Source of the DNA: Lutjanus erythropterus
Taxonomy: Eukaryota > Chordata > Actinopteri > Lutjaniformes > Lutjanidae
Length of the DNA stretch: 64,000 nucleotides
Assembly (NCBI GenBank): GCA_020091685.1
Contig: CM034591.1
Span: forward strand, 13,670,043-13,734,042
Direction: 5' to 3'
Below the pieces are notes generated by a model, which worked only from the letters and a program-made list of their open reading frames with translations, was not told where the DNA came from and searched no databases. Shown in pieces: positions 45,224 through 58,231 of this stretch (its first letter is position 1; every line of letters begins with the position of its first letter). Both the position numbers and the translations under genes were made by a program.

Positions 45224-45934
45224 GTCAAACTGGGGCCATCTTTGCCTGTCACTGCTCCTCTGGAGTGTGTGTATGCATGTGTGTGTGTGTACAAGTGTGT
45301 GTGTGGCAGCAGCGTGTAACCAAAGGAAGCTTCGCCCCTGAACCAGTGAGACTAACCTGAGGGGAACCGTATCAGCTGACCTGTTTCTCCTCCAAAAACC
45401 TCAAAGCAGAAGTTAAGACAGATGCAGTCAGGAGAGGTGACCTCAGCCAGACCTTCTGCCAACAAACCACAGTTATTTTACTCCACCAGACAAGAAAATG
45501 ACACACAGCACAGACTAAACATAAACTCCAAAAAATAGTTTCTTTTTACATCTTCCAGCGCTGTCAACACTTTAAGCGTTTCTCTTTTGTCTGTGGGATC
45601 CTCTCATGTAAACATATCAGTTGTGTTAACTGTTATCTGCCATGATTAAATCGAATTACTGCAGCTAGCGGACGTAACGTGATGTAGTATTACGGCTCAG
45701 ATGGTGTGTGTGACACGCAGAATTAACAACAACAGCGTTTTTCTTCACACTGGGCTGATATAAATGTTTAATCAGGCTTCGGCGGGAGTTTTTTAATAAT
45801 GAATTGGAACTTTTTCAATCAGAAAATCCAAGACGCTTGTTTGAAAAGGCTGTTGTTTCAACGCTAATTATTTATGAGAAAATTAAAGCTGCTCCGGGGT
45901 GAAACGAGTAACCCTGCAAACGCTCCTGCTGTTA

Positions 45935-47169
45935 CACGCTGGGAAATAAATGCGCTAACTAGAACCAAGAGGGGTTCTTCGGCTTGTCCTCACAAGAGAA
46001 CCCTCTCTGGTAGAGCCTGGTAGAACCTTTGATAAACGTTCAATTTGGAAACAGTTCTACCTAGAACCCAACATAAAGGGTTATTTGTAGAACCATCTTT
46101 CACCCAGAACCCTCTCTGGGGGGTTTATCCAGAACCTTTCCAACTTTTAAGCGTGCGAGCAAGACTCAACCTGCAGGGTTCTAACTAGAAGCTTTTCATA
46201 TTCTAAAGGTTTTGTCTAGAACACTCTCTCAGGGTTCCACCAAGGACTTTCTTATAGTCTAAGGGTTTCATGTAGAACCCAGCTATGGGGTTCTACCAAG
46301 AACCTTTTTATATTCTAAGGGTTTTACCTAGAACCCACCGAGAAGATTCTTTTGAGAACCCTTTTATATTCCAAGGGTTTCAACTAAAACCACCCAGGGG
46401 GTTCTACTGAAAACACTTCGTAATCGGAGGGTTTTATCTAGAACTCACCCAGGAGTTTCTACCAAGAACCCTTTTATATTCCAAGGGTTTCATCTAGAAC
46501 CCACCCAGTGGCTTCTCCTGAGAACCCTCTTATATTCTTAGGGTTTTTTTCTAGCACCGACTCAGGATTTTCTTCCGAGAACCCTTTATATTCCAAGGGT
46601 TTCATCAAGAACCCACCCAGGGGTTTTTTACCAAGAATCCTTTTATATTCCAGGGGATTTATCTAGAACCCACCCAGGAGTTTCTTCCAAGAACCCTTTT
46701 ATATTCCCCAGAGCCCTCTTTGGGGGTTTCATCCAGAACCTCTCCACTGCAAACAAGAACCAACCTGCAGAGTTCCAACTAGAACCTTTTCATATTCTAC
46801 AGGTTTTATCTAGAACACACTCTCAGGGTTCCACCAAGAACCTTTTCATAGTCCAAAGGGTTTCATCAAGAACCCACCCACAGGGTTCTACCAAGAACCT
46901 TTTTATATTTTAAGGGTTTTACCTAGAACCCACCCATGAGTTTTTTTTTTCTGAGAACCCTTTTATATTCCAAGGGTTTCAACTAGAACCAACCATTTTA
47001 CATTATAGTATAAAGAACTCTTGACTAAAGGGTTCTGTATGGGAACCTTTTTCTTACAAAAGAACCCTTGACAAACCCCTCTTTCAAAAAAGGGTTCTTC
47101 AGAAGTGACTCTGGGTAAAATCTCAGCCTTTAAGGAAGAACCCTTTTAGAACCCTTATTTCTAAGAGTG
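45935..47169 (-). mobile_element. TIR element with hairpin-unit tandem array, copy 3 (inverted)
   Basis: In plus orientation it begins CACGCTGGGAAATAAATGCG and ends 'GAACCCTTATTTCTAAGAGTG', the reverse of copies 1, 2 and 4. TA lies on both sides (45933-45934 and 47170-47171), an intact-looking target duplication. Units read 'GAACCCTTTTATATTCCAAG', 'GGTTTCATCTAGAACCCACC'. About a dozen and a half units. Confidence 0.85.
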
Positions 47170-47310
47170 TAGCTTTGATACAAAAATGACCATCTGAAGT
47201 CATAACATAAAAATTTTTCCCATCTTGCTCATTAGGCCTGATGTTATGATATTATAAGGGCATTATAGCCAAGTCAGAGAGACACAGAACAGGAGAGTGC
47301 CAGTCAGAAC

Positions 47311-47338
47311 CACACACACACACACACACACACACACA
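47311..47338. repeat. (CA)n microsatellite
   Basis: CA run of 14 units. Confidence 0.95.
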
Positions 47339-47580
47339 GTCCCGTTGACTGTAATGATATTCTTTGATAGCCTCCCTCTCCTCGGCGCTCCATCTCGGCT
47401 GTGTTAGATCCTTGGATCCCGGACTTAATGGACGATAACTGAAGCCATGCAGCCTCTCACAGACGCTATAGGAACACCAGGCGACTTCAAGATTCTCATC
47501 GGAGCCATTGAGCTGAGACGGCACATTCTTCACGGATCCAATGTACTTGGATGCGCGATAGTTTCACCGAAATGCACTTG
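47339..47580 (-). other. high-complexity block with protein-like minus-strand frame
   Basis: The minus frame reads MKNVPSQLNGSDENLEVAWC, SYSVCERLHGFSYRPLSPGS, KDLTQPRWSAEEREAIKEYH and so on until it enters the (CA)n tract. It is unusually protein-like (balanced composition, WSAEEREAI). No donor was seen before the microsatellite, and no family recognised. The same block could instead be a conserved non-coding element. Confidence 0.25.
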
Positions 47581-50500
47581 CTTGTTAGGGCTTGTGATGA
47601 AAAGAAGCACTGGCTGAACCCGAAGTTGCGATGTTGAAAGAGAAAGACCTAGATTGTTTTTTTTTAGAGCAGATGCTACAACGTGCAAACACATAACAAA
47701 TGCTATTTGTTCTATTTCACTCCTTCAGGCAATTCAGTCCACTGACATGAAGGTATTTTTTGGGGGGGGGGTATCAGTGTGCAAGTTTATGTGCTTCGAC
47801 AAAACACTAATCCTGTTATTTCGTCCCTGAAGGATGCACATTTCTTCAGTTCCTTGGAGACAACACTTCTATGATATTTTTATCAGAATTAGGGAGCCCC
47901 CTCCTCTCTGCTGACACACAAAACTTCTGTCTGCTGACCTAGTCTCCCTCTCCTCCTCGTTTGCCTCAGATGGAAGCAGCGATGCAAACATTGTAGGCGC
48001 CAAGCAGCGTTGGGGAACGTTACTTTTAAAGTTTGCATGAAGTTAAAATGGACCTTTAAGTGTTTGGTTTTTTTTAATCATATGTGTTGTGCTATGAGTC
48101 ACCAATACACCAGTATCTGGCTCAAGAATGACAAAAAAGGTAGCTATCAGTTAGTTTGTCTTTTTCAGGAAAACAATTAAAAACTGTTCGTGACTCATCC
48201 TGCACTTGAAGGCGTTACTAAATTTGCATCCAATTAAACGCTTTCTTGAATATATTCATGCTTCGAAGTGGAGTGGAGTGTTTCTGGGCGCAAAAGCAAA
48301 ACTTTATAACCTTATTTACTGATCTGGTTCAAACTGGATCATATTTTATGGAGAAAATATTTTCTGGTTTTCCCTCTGATGTCGTACGACTCCTCACCTT
48401 CAACTCGGCGTGATTTAATTATAGAGTTTCCTGATGGACGGACACTTAACTACTGCTACTGTTAGCGGTCGTTGTTGTTTTGATCCCAGTCTGGCCGTGT
48501 TCACTGGGAGCTCTGAGTCCAGAGGAGTCAGCTAATGTGATCGCACTCCCTCCTACATCCATGGACCACTTCAGCTCATGGTGGGAAGAACCAATAAACA
48601 CCAATCACTGTCCCTCCCTGGCTGCCTGGACTCTACTGGCTGTTTTAGCTGAACTTTAAAATAACTTGTTAAATTATGAGATTACTGCTAATTACTGTAT
48701 TACTGTTAATTATAAAATTACTGCTATTAAAAAGTAACTTGTTAGGTCACTGAGAAAAGGAACTGGTGAGACTGAACAGCCTCTCCACAGGTGCACTAGT
48801 CTGGATGGTGTTGGAGTGCTGGCTGCAAGAGAGATCTGATCGTGGGGAATTTGTTCAAAACATCCATCTCAACACCCCACTTGAGATACTCCACAATTTC
48901 AGAGTCTGCCAAGCCCATAGGCTGTCTGTCTGTCCTCCGTCTCAATTGCAAAAAAAAGACACCCACAGAAGCTCGTCCGATTACAAGTGAAAGCAGCAGT
49001 AGTTCTTGCTGTTGAGGAAACTAACAATTGTAACGGTAAGGGATTGCTTGCTTGAAAAAGTAACTAAATAACTGAGCACTTCAATTGTGAAACAAACACT
49101 TCACATTGCTTATTACAACAAAAAAGTAATCTGAGTACTATACAGGCTCATTTATGCTGTTAGATGTGGCTACAGGCGGAGACTTCTTTTGCATTCATTT
49201 TGTCTTTTGTCTGAAAGTTTACAGATACAAACTAGTGGAAAGAGTTCTCTGTCCTCATGTTGCAAAGCATCTAATTACCACAGAGACCACTGCCATCTAC
49301 AGCATTACCTCCACTTTTGTCTCTTTCTCAAAGGGACACTATTACAACTACCTCCAGCGTCGCCACGTTTGTTGCGGTCACAAACTTTGAACTCTTCTGC
49401 TTCTTCTTCGGTGAAACTACTGACCGTGTGCGGCGCCGTCTAGTGCAGCCGTTCCCAAAGTTAAGAATGCCACAGCTCTATCTGAAATCTAAAAATCGCC
49501 TGTGTCTTTACTTACTTATATACTTATTATTTTGTAAACAATACAATTCTATGTGAACGTGGGCATAAAGCAATGCAGTGCACATTGATAATCTATCCAC
49601 ATGAATGTAAATATTTATAAACTTGCATATCTTTCCTTTTTAATGCCCATCAATAACAAGGTATTCCCTCAACTATGACTGAGATATAAGATGTGTTGTG
49701 GTGGCAGTGTGAGGGACACCAAATATGGCGTAACACCTGTTAAAACAGGTCAGATAAAAGAAGAATAACATGTAATTTGAATACCGTGTCTTTTTTTTTT
49801 TTTTTTAGTTATTATTACCTTCTGCATATTTGATTCTTCTGAAGACTTTATGGTAATCTCAAACTTAATTATAAATTGAAAATTAAAAACTTTATTTTTA
49901 ACGACCTCTCGCAGTCTACCTGCAGCACCTTCACAGCCCACACTATGGAAATCTCTGCTCAACATTCGTGCCAATATAAAAGGACGCATGGAAGTACGTG
50001 GGAGCTGGTGACTGTATCGTTCAACTATCTATTTTTGTAAGCGATGGAGGTATAAATTAGCCTTAACACCTTACTTTATACTGTGTTACACTGCTGACCA
50101 GCACCTGGCTTGGTGACATTTAATGAATTTTTGTACCTGAGGGTGAAATCGTGCTCTCGTCAACTGTTCCTAAGCATCAGTGTGAAGCCTGGCTGAGCTC
50201 GACGGTGTGTAGATTCAATGTGTGACTCCCGTATTGTAAATTCAGAGCGTCTCTCTCCCAGCAGAAGCACCGTGATCCAAGAGCAGCTGCAGCAGAGACT
50301 TTAAAAGTTTGCAGCAGTGGCTGAAGGGTTTCATACTAACAGCATCGGCTTTCTGGCAACTGGAGAAGATGACAACTTCTTCTCAATCAGCTGCTTCTCT
50401 TGCTTTTTTTTTTTATTGATGGAGGGCTGGATGAATGAATGCATGTATGGATGGATGGATGTGTAGATGGGGGGATAAACAGGAGAAGCAGGAGGCTGCT

Positions 50501-53192
50501 TGGCTGCAGCAGATGGAGGAGCAGCAGGTGTCGTGGTGGGGAGGGACCGAGGTTCCCGTCGTCAGCGTTCCACTATGATGCTCCCTGACAGCACGGGGAA
50601 TGGATGTGTGGGAGAATGTACTCTCTCCCCATTAGCACATCTTCAGCCCAGAGCCGCCTCCACTCCAGGCTCTCCTCCTCGCTCTCAGGGGAAATAGAAA
50701 CAGGTGGAGGGTAGGTGCTTCTCTCTCAGAGGTGGCGGCAGAGCCGCGTCGCGGAGGTGATAGATGGACGTGTGGTTGGACGGGCGATGTGTCACTGGGG
50801 TCATGGGCTGTGTCAGCGCTTGTCTCAATGCAACATTCATCATCTGATCACTCCGGGGAGAGTTAAGTGACAGGTGTGAAAATTGAATTTTGCTCACATT
50901 TTCATCAGGTTTCAGAAAAGAACAGCTGGTTTGGGTTCTAGGTCAGATTTTGTGATCTGAATGTAATTCAGATGGAGTTTTTAAGTAACGTTAAGAAGAG
51001 AACAGGGATTAGAGGTGAACAGAGACAATCATTATTTGTATCTGTATCTGTTAAACCAACAAAATGATCCGTCTCTGTGTCTCTGTGTCTGTGTTCACAT
51101 ACCCCAACAGTGGACATGATTTATACCAGAAATCACATTAAATGGGGCAAATGTTTTATTTTCTAACCTAATATTCATTGGAAATGCATTTGTTTTGCCT
51201 TCAAAGCATCACATTGATTTAATATTGGCATATAATTTAATCTGAAATATGTTTCCAAATCCTTCAGTCCTTACTGTAATTTCTCTCTCTGTCTTTTCTT
51301 TAATTTTTTTAATGAACTGAATCCAGTCAACTGACATTGAACAATCAAGAACCGAAAAAATGTTTTATATGTTTTTCGCTGGACACCAGCTGCTGCGCTC
51401 TTACAAAACAAGCGCTCCCTCCCTCCCTCTCCCGTGTCTCCTCTCGATTTCCTCAAAACAGACCGCGCTGAAAACAGCGACAGAGGTGACATTGTGCCGC
51501 GTCGCACCACCAAACTTTCATAAGAGCGGAATAAGTTTGGGTTTCATAATAAAGATGAGAAACGCTGCTGCAAATCATTTATGCAAAGCGTGTCTGACAG
51601 CAGAGAACAGAGACACGAGTCTGAACCACAGAGACGTCGTGTCACTGTGAGAGCAGGTAACAGAAATATCACTGTTCCTCCACACTTATCAAAACCACAA
51701 CACTCTTCATATGAAACAGAGCAGCAGATCATCTTACTGCACAAATACTAATATTTTAAACAGTTAAAAGTTTGTTCACAGAATCTCATTTACATATAAG
51801 ACTCATAATAAGATGTTAACACCACTGTAATGTCTCCTCTCTGTCTCTTCTGTTACTATATTTAGTAAAACTATCAAGATGTCTTTCTGCAATGTATCGA
51901 GATACGTATTGAATCGATCTCAGTCAGTGAGATACACACTCCTACTATCTTATAATGGTTGAACAGTATATTAACTTAATATGCAATGCCAAAAATGTCA
52001 CGTTTGGAACCCATAAGAGTGCAGTTTTACTTCAAGGCAACATCCAAATCGAACAGTTTTACATAATTTAATTATGAAATAAAATACATTAAACAATTAG
52101 AAATTAAACTTGACTCATCAATTAATGTGAAGCCATTTTTTGTTGTAAAATGACAGACCATTTTTTGTGGATGCCGTTGAACCATGCGAGGAAGGCCAAA
52201 TAAAAAAGGATTTAACATGACTTTCAGGCAATAAAAAGCATATTTGGGTAGAGTAAATTTGTTTCCATTGCATTATCTGTGCTTAGCCGAATAACATATT
52301 TGCATCCCTAATAGCCATCAAGAAAAAGTAATGCCAAACTGGAACTTCTTAAAAAAAAATAAATGTACCTACAGGCGAAGAGGCAAAACAGTAATGTGTA
52401 AAATCGGATATCAAAATGTCAAAACAGACCGGCCAAGTGAGTCCAGAAATGATAAGGTTGTCAGTAGCAGCTGGTGGCTTTGTGTGAGGAGAATATCTTT
52501 TCTCTGTGGACAGCTTGTGAGTCTGGTTCAGGAAATCACAGGCTGTGGTAAAGACGCCACAGAAAGCGCAGTGAAACTGCTTCAAATGAGGCTGGAAACC
52601 TTTGCTCTGAGGGACCAATAAACACCCGGGCTGGCTCAGCAGGACACTTATAAACACACACAACTGACACATGCACACAAACCCGCTTGCCACGGGGAAA
52701 ATCAGGGCTGATGAATAGAGTGTTGTGCAGCACATTACTGGAGACAAACAAATAAGCAGCATGTGTCACGGCTGATAACAGATATCCCTCGGTGTGGTGT
52801 GTATGCGTCTGAGGACATCTTCTGTGCACCGAGAGGAAACTGTCTTTCATTAATCCCAAACTATTTCCGTTTATTTATTGAGTCACCAGCAACATGACTC
52901 ACGCTGCCTCCGTGACATCTTCGCCTCAAATAATTTGGCTGTTTTCACCGTGACGCCGCAATCAGTATTGACTTTCTGCCAGCAAAACATGGAAAGTGAC
53001 AGTCTGAGTGACTGTTTTCACATATGAAACTATGTCCTGAGAACCAGACTGGGACATTGTCCAAATTTGCCCTTTCACACACGTTGATGCCAACACTTCA
53101 TCATGACTGCCTTCACAATTACAGATGCATTTAGTAAAAATGGGAATTATTAGTAAGATTATGATTTTCAAATAAAGCTGCTAATTCATTAT
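47581..53192. other. no gene recognised; scattered repeat pieces
   Basis: CAGCGTTGGGGAACGTTACTTT at 48006 (shown in full only to 20: CAGCGTTGGGGAACGTTACT) is a teleost TIR-element start. A possible inverted partner is 'AAAAGTAATCTGAGTACT' near 49122. 49160-49475 holds a repeat-like block ending GTCTAGTGCAGCCGTTCC. 'TATCGAGATACGTATTGAAT' at about 51896 is hAT-like. Also T-runs (49789-49806, 50404-50414), an (ATGG)n tract near 50446-50461 and an exon-like interval at 52514. Confidence 0.4.
52514..52621 (+). other. exon-like interval: acceptor then 35-codon frame to stop
   Basis: ATCTTTTCTCTGTGGACAG acceptor, phase-0 frame LVSLVQEITGCGKDATESAV then KLLQMRLETFALRDQ and TAA. Helix-like and protein-like, but no family recognised and no upstream exon found. 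A minus-strand frame overlaps. Confidence 0.2.
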
Positions 53193-53850
53193 AATGGCCT
53201 CTAGTGAAAAAAATGCTTCCCTGGGTGGAAATTTTTCCATTTTTTCTCTTTAAATCAATCAATCAATTAATCAGTAATCATTTCAATCAATTGCACATAT
53301 CTAAGAAAGAAACAGCTAATAAACCTAACAACGATCATAAAACACTTGGAGCTGCAATTATTAATCTATTATTAATCAAATATGAAATATAATCTGAAAA
53401 TCAATTCATCATTTTGAGTCATTTTTAATGCTTTTTTAAAGTAACAAAACACAAAATTAGAAAAATTCCAGCTTCTTAAATGTGAATATTTATTATTTAT
53501 ACTCTCTGACAGTACAGTGCGCGTTTATTTTGAAGCTTTTTTAATAAAAAAAAAAAAAAAGTTAAAATTCTCTGATTTCAGCTTCTTAAATGTAAATACT
53601 GTCTGGTTTCTGTTCTTCTCTCCGACAGTAAACTGAATATTTTTTGAGTTGTGGACAAAACAAGACATTTGAGGACGTCATCTTAAGCTTTGGTCAATAT
53701 TTTTTTCACCATTTTCTTATACAATTGTTAGTTGCAGCTCTAAGACACTATATTAGGCTAAACATTTTTACCATATTTTATACTGAGGTCATCCAAAAGT
53801 AATGAAGAGTAATCAAGTTACATTACTTTAATATTGTTTTTTTTTTAAGA
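53193..53850 (-). repeat. dispersed repeat, inverted partner of 16.43-16.88 kb
   Basis: See the partner for shared phrases: 'GGCCTCTAGTGAAAAAAATG', 'AATCAATCAATCAATTAATC', 'GAGCTGCAATTATTAATC', 'CACTATATTAGGCTAAA'. An extra stretch at about 53460-53640 includes an internal duplication of 'CAGCTTCTTAAATGT(G/A)AATA' and a 15-A run. Confidence 0.65.
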
Positions 53851-56800
53851 TTAGTTTTCTGACCAAACTTTTGAACTATATTGGAATACATTTTTAAAGT
53901 AACCCTCTGAATTCTGGCTGCCCCCTAAAAGTCGATGATATGAGTCATCAGTCGAGAAAACCGAGTCAGTCGAGTCGATGTACTTTTGTTTTCGAGCACC
54001 TCACACACAGCAAGGCAGGAGCGACTCGGGACGATCCTGACTCCATCCCACGCCGTTTTGTTTCAGAAACACACATTCAAGAGAAACACTGAATAAATCA
54101 ATCCAAAATTAGATCGTCAGTGAGTTCTTGTACTTGAGAAAAGCACTCGACAAAGTAAATCACAATGTTCTTCTCTCAAAACTGTCCAATTTTAATTTTT
54201 GCTCTCAAACCACAAGAAGACGATGCATCGGAGCTGAGAATCACTCTGTTGGTTTTAGTTTTAGAGTCTCTTTTATTGAGCTTTTATATTAACAACGTTC
54301 CGCTTGTGGGCGTCTCCCAGCCGTGAAATGTTAGATTTATGTTAATATTGGTCATTTGATGTTTGATAAACAGATACACAGTGTTATTAAACATCTTGAC
54401 ATAAAAAATAATTACTAAATAATGTGAAAATTTATGAAGCATTTTATGGATCCAAACACCTATTTTGTTAATGTTCCACGACTGTGGTCTCAACGTTCAG
54501 CCGCATAAAACCAGTCAATAAAAATACGTTATGACACTATTTCAAATGAGATTGTTTCATCATATTAAAATCATTTCCACAAAACAAAAGCTGTTCCTCA
54601 GGAACCGAATTTAAGAAGTATGAGAAAATGGTCTCAAAGTCTCATATTGGTCTCAAATTGAGCTCATTTATTTTAAGGAGACACAGAAACTTTCCCTTTC
54701 CTCTGGGAAAACTCATTCTGGTACAGCTAAGAAGTTGTGCACTTTCCCTGTCAGAGAAAAAAAAAAAATAAAATAAAATAAAATAAAGAGCATGGCAGGT
54801 TGTAAACTTTACAGACCAAGTCTCAGCCCAGCAGGAGAGGCGCTCTGTAACTGAACTATGAGCAGGAAGCACACTTTAACTTCCTCTGGCTGTGTGGAAA
54901 TCTAATGCAACCGATAAATAAATAAAGGCAATAAACAGAAAAGAGCACGGAGCAGCTACACACTGTGCAACATCATCAACACGGCCACTCGCTCGCCGTG
55001 AATCCTCCAGACGACGACCTGCTCTCACATAGACTGTGAACCAGGGAGATGGCAGACTTAAACATGTTTACTGTGTAGTCCAACTAATTCGGACATTTGT
55101 ATTCACACACACAGCTGCTCCTGTAGTGCAGAGTTGCAGTGCATGTTTGAAAGCGCCTCTGTTCTCTTAAACAGTTTCTGGTGTTTTTATAAATGTCTGC
55201 CCTCTATGAATCATCCGCCGTCATATATGCCTCCTCTGTAGGGGCCGCTGGACGAATGCTTTATATTCCATTTGATCATTTCTTGGAGACATTTCCAAAG
55301 GCGTGCCCACAGTTTCTTCTTGCCTCTGAAACTAAATGACTCATTCTTTTATTTACTTAAATCACACCGAGGTATTCCAACCAAAAAAAATAAATAAAAA
55401 AAAGGCAGTGAATATTTCAGATCTTTGGCTGCAAAAAGATCAAACAGGCGCAACTGCTGTATGAAGTGAAGAATACACTCGGCGTGCTCTGTTATCTCTC
55501 AGGTTTTTCCATGTTGGACTCAGTGAGAGTTCTGTGTCAGCAGAATTTAACTAAACCATTTCTCACTACAAACTACTGAAAGCATGAATACAGGAATGCT
55601 ACTTTATATTCTATTTTATTTTTGAAGTAGAATCTACCAGAACCACTTTCTGTCTACTGGAAATAAAGCAGTTCCGACATGGAAGTGCTCACGACGTGGT
55701 TTGTAGATTATCTTAAGTAACTGGGTTATGATTTCTGGGAAGAGACATCGAGTTTTTCAGATGTATTTTCTTGGTACTTGGGTACCAGAAGCCGAGTGCC
55801 ATTCAGTCCCATTATACTGAACAGAAGGCAGACATCTCTATGGCCAGCATCTCCAAAACTCTGCAACTCACACCAAAACTCTCTACATCAACAAGTAGCA
55901 GAATTATGAATTTGTAAATCAGCAAATCAACACCTCCTTACTGTTTTGCGCCATTTGGTGCAGGCAGGCGCCGTGGACACTGGTGCTTCTTAAGTAGACA
56001 CGAGCACCTGAGCTCGGTTCACCGTCGACCACTTCATTTTCAACATGGCTGCTTGAAATATTCTCTCCCCGATCTGCTCTTCTCTTCGTAATGTTTGTTA
56101 TCAATGACGCAAGACAAATTTCAGACTTGTTCTGTCAATAAAATTATCAATCAATCAGTCAATAATAGTTGCAGTTTGGAGCCATGATTGCAGGGTTTTT
56201 GAACCACTAATTTAAAATGAATGGTCTCTATTAGATTTTTTTTAAATTTTCCAAACAATCATCATCAAGCCATCAATCAGTGATCAATGATATCATCGTG
56301 CCCCCATCCGTCCTCTCGGGTCTCAGCTGGGAGATGTGCGCAAGTGGTGAATTCACTACGTTACGCATGCTGCATACTTTCACTACGTCCAATAAACACA
56401 ATAAACTCACAAAGTGTCAAGAAATTAAATATTCTCACTTATTTTCCCTTTTGAATAGAGAAATACAACCGCACACCTTCTGAATTCAGGTTTCTCTCTT
56501 TTACCGAACTAAGTCGAGTTAATTGGCTCATTAACTCCTCAGAAAATTCAATTTAGTCAAACTCGACAGAAAAACATGTAAAACTCACCAAAACCATCTT
56601 TGTTAGTCTGTCCACTCTTCCAACAGCCACCAACTCTGGTTTGGTCAAATTAAATCCTTAATTCGCCGCGTGAAAAGAGTGTAAAGAGTCTGATTCTGCA
56701 GGCTGTTTACCTCTCACTCCTCGCGCTGCTCAGTGCACTCATGGTTGGGCGAGTGGATGTGTACTGCGCCGCTGGATTAGAGCGCGGCACGTAGCGGCAT

Positions 56801-58231
56801 CATTACATCAGCAAAATAAAATGACAAATATCGCCCCAAAAATCAGCCCAAAAAAGCGACCGGTGATCGCCGACGATATATTCGTCCACTCGCCAAACCC
56901 TGTACACACTGTAGCTCGTTACTCTCTGGTAATCATGGGCGACGTATGTGACCGTGATTATGTAGCCGGCTGACATTGAAACAAAAATACAGGAAGACAA
57001 ACTTCTTACTTCTTATTTTTAAAGTATTCTCACATTTGATGTAGCTTCATTGGGAATTTTCTAGTATTTTGATAGTATTATATGTTTTTAAATTAATTTA
57101 TTTCATTTTGAAAAATACTTCTGACATTCCTCCGTGCACCACTAGAGGGAGCTCGCGTACCAACAGTGGTACACGCACCACAGTTTGAGAATCTTGGATC
57201 TGGATGGATAGACAGCACGACCGGCCAGAGGGACAACTGTCCCTTTAAGTAACAGCTGCCCTCTTAATCAGCTTCAGCCAACTAAGGCATTTATACAAGA
57301 GTTTTAATTGATGCAATAATCGTTGTAATATACTTGCTAAGCGTCAGAGGAAGCTCATTTAGGGTAAACATATATTAATAAAAACACTGGGTATAATGAA
57401 GATGATTCGTTAGACTGTAACGTTTCTGAACAGAATGCTAAGCTAATCGTGGCATGAATGTATTAGCAGTAATATGAAAGATCTCTTAAGGGCATGTTGC
57501 CGCAGCTCTCTGCATCTTTCTCAATTGCCCCTTGCATTTCCACAGAGATATTCCACTGTTTGTATTCATATCTCATACTATATTCATGAGATATTACTGA
57601 ACCAAAGCATGAGATCCAAATGAATGGACAATTTATTCAATATTCAGTGAGACCAGGCGCCATTAATGAAAATTACCATTCTAATTGATGAATGACTATC
57701 TTCCTGTAATGAAATTATGGGGTGAAAAGCTAAAGAGTTATTTTAGGAGAGGAGGATAAGGTGCTTTTGTGGTAATACCCTTTTTTATCATAAAAGATAA
57801 TAGGCGAGCTCTAATTGGAGTGTTGATGAGGACACTACAATAGGTCCTCCCTCGAGAAGGGATTTCTGGGGGTCCATCGTTTAAAGATAGGCCCACCATT
57901 TCACACAGCTTTTAATTGAAATCCTGTGAAAAAAAAATAGAAAGAAAAACTTAATAGCTTTCGCCTGAGCACTCAACCAATCACAGAGATAGTGGCACCC
58001 ATTGACTTGGGTAATTATTTTGGAGTTTAACTCTTGTGTGCATTGAGTGATTCTACTTGTTCCGTACTAAGGAGCCGCTGCCAAACAGTGGAATGTGTCA
58101 TGTTTGGAGGCTCGAGGCGGAGAACAGTGAGGGCGGATTTCTTTTTTTTTAATGAATGTTAATTTCTGTTGATATTTGAGCTGATTTGATTGGAGGGTTT
58201 CCACCACACAGGAAGCTGCACTGTGAGGCTG
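53851..58231. other. no gene recognised; repeat scraps, and a candidate conserved block at its right
   Basis: A 'GCCCCCTAAAAGTCGATGATA' hAT-like scrap lies at 53930 and (AAAAT)n at 54768-54787. 'GCCACCAACTCTGG' and 'TATTCGTCCACTCGCCAAACC' (56.88 kb) look like another hAT end. 'CCACTAGAGGGAGCTCGCG' to 'CACAGTTTGAGAATC' (57.14-57.20 kb) is a common repeat end. The rest is AT-rich with no coding signal. Confidence 0.4.
57480..58120. promoter_or_regulatory. candidate conserved non-coding element block
   Basis: Repeat-free, high complexity, stops in all frames, with many short homeodomain-like and other words: GCGCCATTAATGAAAATTAC, CATTCTAATTGATGAATGAC, GAGCTCTAATTGGAGTG, CAGCTTTTAATTGAAATCC, GACTTGGGTAATTATTTTGG. 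It resembles the vertebrate ultraconserved or enhancer style. Conservation not tested. Confidence 0.4.

Larger units (their letters stand above)
42180..45934. other. otherwise no gene recognised; two high-complexity blocks
   Basis: 42740-42900 ('CGCTCGGCTAAATGAAGCC', 'GATGTTGTTCTAATGAAGAC') and 45720-45935 ('TAATAATGAATTGGAACTTT', 'CGCTAATTATTTATGAGAAA') are repeat-free and rich in homeodomain-type words. The remainder is AT-rich with no motif. Confidence 0.35.
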
